Source: Methanosarcinaceae archaeon
Lineage (GTDB): Archaea > Halobacteriota > Methanosarcinia > Methanosarcinales > Methanosarcinaceae
Assembly (NCBI GenBank): GCA_020793555.1
Contig: DQIO01000318.1
Coordinates: forward strand, 1 to 6,807
Direction of reading: 5' to 3'
Length of the DNA: 6,807 nucleotides
The translations under genes were made by a program, and so were the position numbers. Shown here piece after piece: positions 5,520-6,807 of the stretch (position 1 is the stretch's first letter; each line of letters opens with the position of its first letter). The notes beneath the pieces are model-generated. The model did not search any database, was not told where the DNA came from, and saw only the letters and a program-made list of their open reading frames with translations.

Positions 5520-5694
5520 CAACAGATCCCTATAAAGCTCAGACGGCGGGTTCCTCGCAATTATGCGAATTATTGAGAAATGCCCAGCCCAATATGGCAA
5601 CCTTTGAGCCATCTGGCTTCTTACCAGCCCTTGCAAGAGCCTCCAAGGTCAGGTTATACATGTGTACGGGCATGAAATCATTCACCTTGCAAGC
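5226..5694 (-). pseudogene. 5'-truncated, frameshifted nucleotide-sugar dehydrogenase remnant
   Basis: This is the C-terminal third of a UDP-glucose/UDP-ManNAc dehydrogenase family gene. Similarity begins abruptly at about 5694 with ACKVNDFMPVH, the end of the central domain, eight bases after the HEPN stop at 5702. It continues through GSKVAILGWAFLNNS. There the expected D-D-T before RNPPSEL is replaced by ten bases instead of nine (about 5557-5568), a one-base shift. The original frame ends at TGA 5541-5539, and the rest of the C-terminal domain (RNPPSELYRDLL, VVHDPH, GHDEYF, PVIVDGRN) lies in another frame. A second lesion turns an arginine codon into TGA at 5258-5256, ten codons before the ancestral stop at 5228-5226. 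The NAD-binding domain and catalytic cysteine region are absent, so no enzyme can be made. An unrelated short frame start at 5636 should not be annotated as a gene. Confidence 0.88.
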
Positions 5695-5701
5695 TAAATT
5701 C

Positions 5702-6124
5702 TTATTTATCCATATGAATCAGATCCAATACAAATTGCTTGACTTCACAAGCAACCCGATATGCATTTTTTGCCTCCTCAATCGTTGGTTCGTACCACTC
5801 ATCCGGATAGCGAATCTCAACTGCATAATCAGTCAGGAGGTCAGCATATAATAATTTATCCTTAAACACACCATCCACAGTAGAACATAAATTTATCAAA
5901 GACATAATACTATGCGTTTTTCGAAACTCGACCTGATGTTTTACAAGATATGCCTTAAGATATTTCTCAGCCGCCTGTTGACAATGAAAACATACTATTT
6001 CCGCAAGAACAGGATACACCTTAAGCCCCTGCTCTGCTGCCATCAAATCCCTATCAGCAATATTTACCCATTTTATGATTAAGTCATCTATAATCTCATT
6101 TTTGTTCATAGACAACTTTCCCAT
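5702..6124 (-). CDS. HEPN domain protein (pair 2, downstream of MNT)
   Basis: This 140-residue HEPN-family (PF05168-type) protein has an early W19 followed by ADRDLMAAEQGL, then CQQAAEKYLKAYL (48-60), T70-H71, and EIRYPDEWYEP (R105-D108). It is only distantly similar to the HEPN protein of pair 1, sharing the QQ.AEK, TH and RYPD signatures. The Rx4-6H RNase motif is again not obvious, so toxin activity is inferred from pairing only. The frame overlaps the nucleotidyltransferase gene by 29 bases from ATG 6124. An internal ATG at 6109 is preceded by GGGAAAG and would give a 135-residue protein with a 14-base overlap, which I consider equally likely. Eight bases after its stop the dehydrogenase remnant begins. 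Confidence 0.87.
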   Translation of the reverse strand: MGKLSMNKNEIIDDLIIKWVNIADRDLMAAEQGLKVYPVLAEIVCFHCQQAAEKYLKAYLVKHQVEFRKTHSIMSLINLCSTVDGVFKDKLLYADLLTDYAVEIRYPDEWYEPTIEEAKNAYRVACEVKQFVLDLIHMDK

Positions 6125-6413
6125 ATTTATTTGCAGGATAAATCACTGTGCCGATAACATCTTTTAACATATCGAATTCTTGACTGCTTTTGACAATAAC
6201 ATCTATTGGAATTGAAAAATCCTTAAGAATATTTCTAACACGGCGATTTTTTTGTATTCCAGAAGCTTCACCATCTTTTATAATTAATAGATCTAAATCG
6301 CTATCCTTCGTTGGATGCCCGTATGCATATGACCCAAACAGAATTATCTTCATGGGCTCATAACCTTCAACTATGACCTGAACAACAGATTCAATCTGTT
6401 CCTGAGCAATCAT
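6096..6413 (-). CDS. MNT-type nucleotidyltransferase, partner of HEPN (pair 2)
   Basis: This 105-residue minimal nucleotidyltransferase has a complete active-site signature: G27-S28 and D39/D41 in LFGSYAYG....DSDLDLL, with the third carboxylate D71 in IPIDVIV. Its likely role is to modify or neutralise the HEPN protein encoded immediately downstream with an overlap. The gene order is the reverse of pair 1. ATG 6413 has a modest GGGAG site 11 bases upstream. The 100-base gap to the dehydrogenase stop contains TATA-like stretches (around 6464-6473 and 6482-6494) that could give the module its own promoter; I cannot choose between them. Confidence 0.88.
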   Translation of the reverse strand: MIAQEQIESVVQVIVEGYEPMKIILFGSYAYGHPTKDSDLDLLIIKDGEASGIQKNRRVRNILKDFSIPIDVIVKSSQEFDMLKDVIGTVIYPANKYGKVVYEQK

Positions 6414-6510
6414 TTAACACAAGACTCCCAATCATAAAATATTCACGATGATTTTCACTCAAATAGTATATGCCATTCCTTTGATTAAATATGTTTTTAC
6501 TGGCAACCAT

Positions 6511-6807
6511 TTCTCATTTTACAATATGCCCATTCTTATTCCCTCTCCCAATCCTCTTATACACAAACCCCGCCCCAATGAACCCATCAGCATCCACAAC
6601 ATTCCGCCCATCCACGATCACAGGACACTCCACTCCCATCAACCCCTTCAACCTCTCAGCATCAACCCTGAAATACTCATCATGCCCGGTCAACACAGCC
6701 ACAACATCAGCCCCCTTCACAACATCATCCAGCTCATGGATAATCGAAACACCAGGATACTCCAACACATGCGGATCATGCACCATAACCTCACACCCGG
6801 CCTCGAT
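6511..6807 (-). repeat. Direct repeat, copy A (dehydrogenase 3' end)
   Basis: This is the partner of 5223-5519, gapless and about 90% identical by hand count. Most differences are at third codon positions, and a few change residues (for example E/R, V/R and G/D), so both copies spent time as separate lineages. The repeat continues past the right edge by an unknown length. Confidence 0.9.
6514..6807 (-). CDS. Nucleotide-sugar dehydrogenase, C-terminal part (WecC/Ugd family), 5' end beyond right edge
   Basis: The frame enters at 6807 and runs 97 residues to TGA at 6516-6514. It contains VMVHDPHVLEYPG, GADVVAVLTGHDEYF and PVIVDGRNV.....FIGAGFVYKRIGRG, the typical end of the UDP-glucose/GDP-mannose dehydrogenase C-terminal domain, which closes over the UDP-sugar. 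The family oxidises a UDP-sugar C6 alcohol to the acid with two NAD. With wecB nearby, UDP-ManNAc is the likeliest substrate, but the catalytic cysteine region is off the window and cannot be checked. No stop or frameshift is seen in this copy, so it is probably the working gene. The 5'-truncated copy at 5226-5694 is its decayed relative. Confidence 0.88.
   Translation of the reverse strand: MEAGCEVMVHDPHVLEYPGVSIIHELDDVVKGADVVAVLTGHDEYFRVDAERLKGLMGVECPVIVDGRNVVDADGFIGAGFVYKRIGRGNKNGHIVK

Noticed and set aside
5256..5636. Stand-alone gene of 126 codons starting at 5636
   Set aside because: Its first 30 or so residues are the shifted reading of the dehydrogenase segment GSKVAILGWAF, so it is part of a pseudogene and not a gene with its own start.

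Overview
The window looks like an accessory, repeatedly rearranged stretch of an archaeal chromosome, most likely a methanogen or methanotroph relative in the Euryarchaeota/Halobacteriota. This rests on TATA-like promoter boxes instead of bacterial -35/-10 pairs, two HEPN/nucleotidyltransferase pairs of the kind abundant in archaea, and the style of the sugar-nucleotide enzymes. The placement is an inference, and a bacterial host is not excluded. Every supported gene lies on the minus strand, so transcription runs from high to low coordinates.

Right to left in transcription order. (1) At 6514-6807 is the 3' end of a UDP-sugar (probably UDP-ManNAc-type) dehydrogenase that continues beyond the right edge. 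(2) At 5702-6413 is a nucleotidyltransferase-HEPN pair with the nucleotidyltransferase first. (3) At 5226-5694 is a 5'-truncated, frameshifted second copy of the dehydrogenase 3' end, about 90% identical to the first. (4) At 5057-5210 is a 5' scrap of a UDP-GlcNAc 2-epimerase gene. (5) At 4089-5060 is an intact GalE-like NAD-dependent sugar epimerase. (6) At 2836-3906 is an intact non-hydrolysing UDP-GlcNAc 2-epimerase (WecB). (7) At 1965-2686 is a second HEPN/nucleotidyltransferase pair, here with HEPN first. (8) At 1468-1848 is a GxxExxY protein bracketed by copies of a short repeat. (9) At 1-1044 is an IS110-family transposase cut by the left edge. It is open throughout its 348 visible codons. 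Upstream of it is a roughly 170-nt intergenic segment that folds on paper like a bridge RNA.

The sugar genes form a coherent set. WecB converts UDP-GlcNAc to UDP-ManNAc, a WecC-type dehydrogenase would oxidise it to UDP-ManNAcA, and the GalE-like enzyme supplies another epimerised nucleotide sugar, all for surface glycans. The dehydrogenase remnant followed closely by the wecB scrap suggests that a dehydrogenase-wecB pair once stood side by side and was broken up. The toxin-antitoxin-like pairs, the GxxExxY cassette and the insertion sequence are more AT-rich and surround or interrupt this set.

The most interesting points are the candidate bridge RNA, a hairpin that would cover the transposase ribosome binding site, the 1288-bp-period duplication around the second nucleotidyltransferase-HEPN pair, and the 10-bp repeats bracketing the GxxExxY gene.
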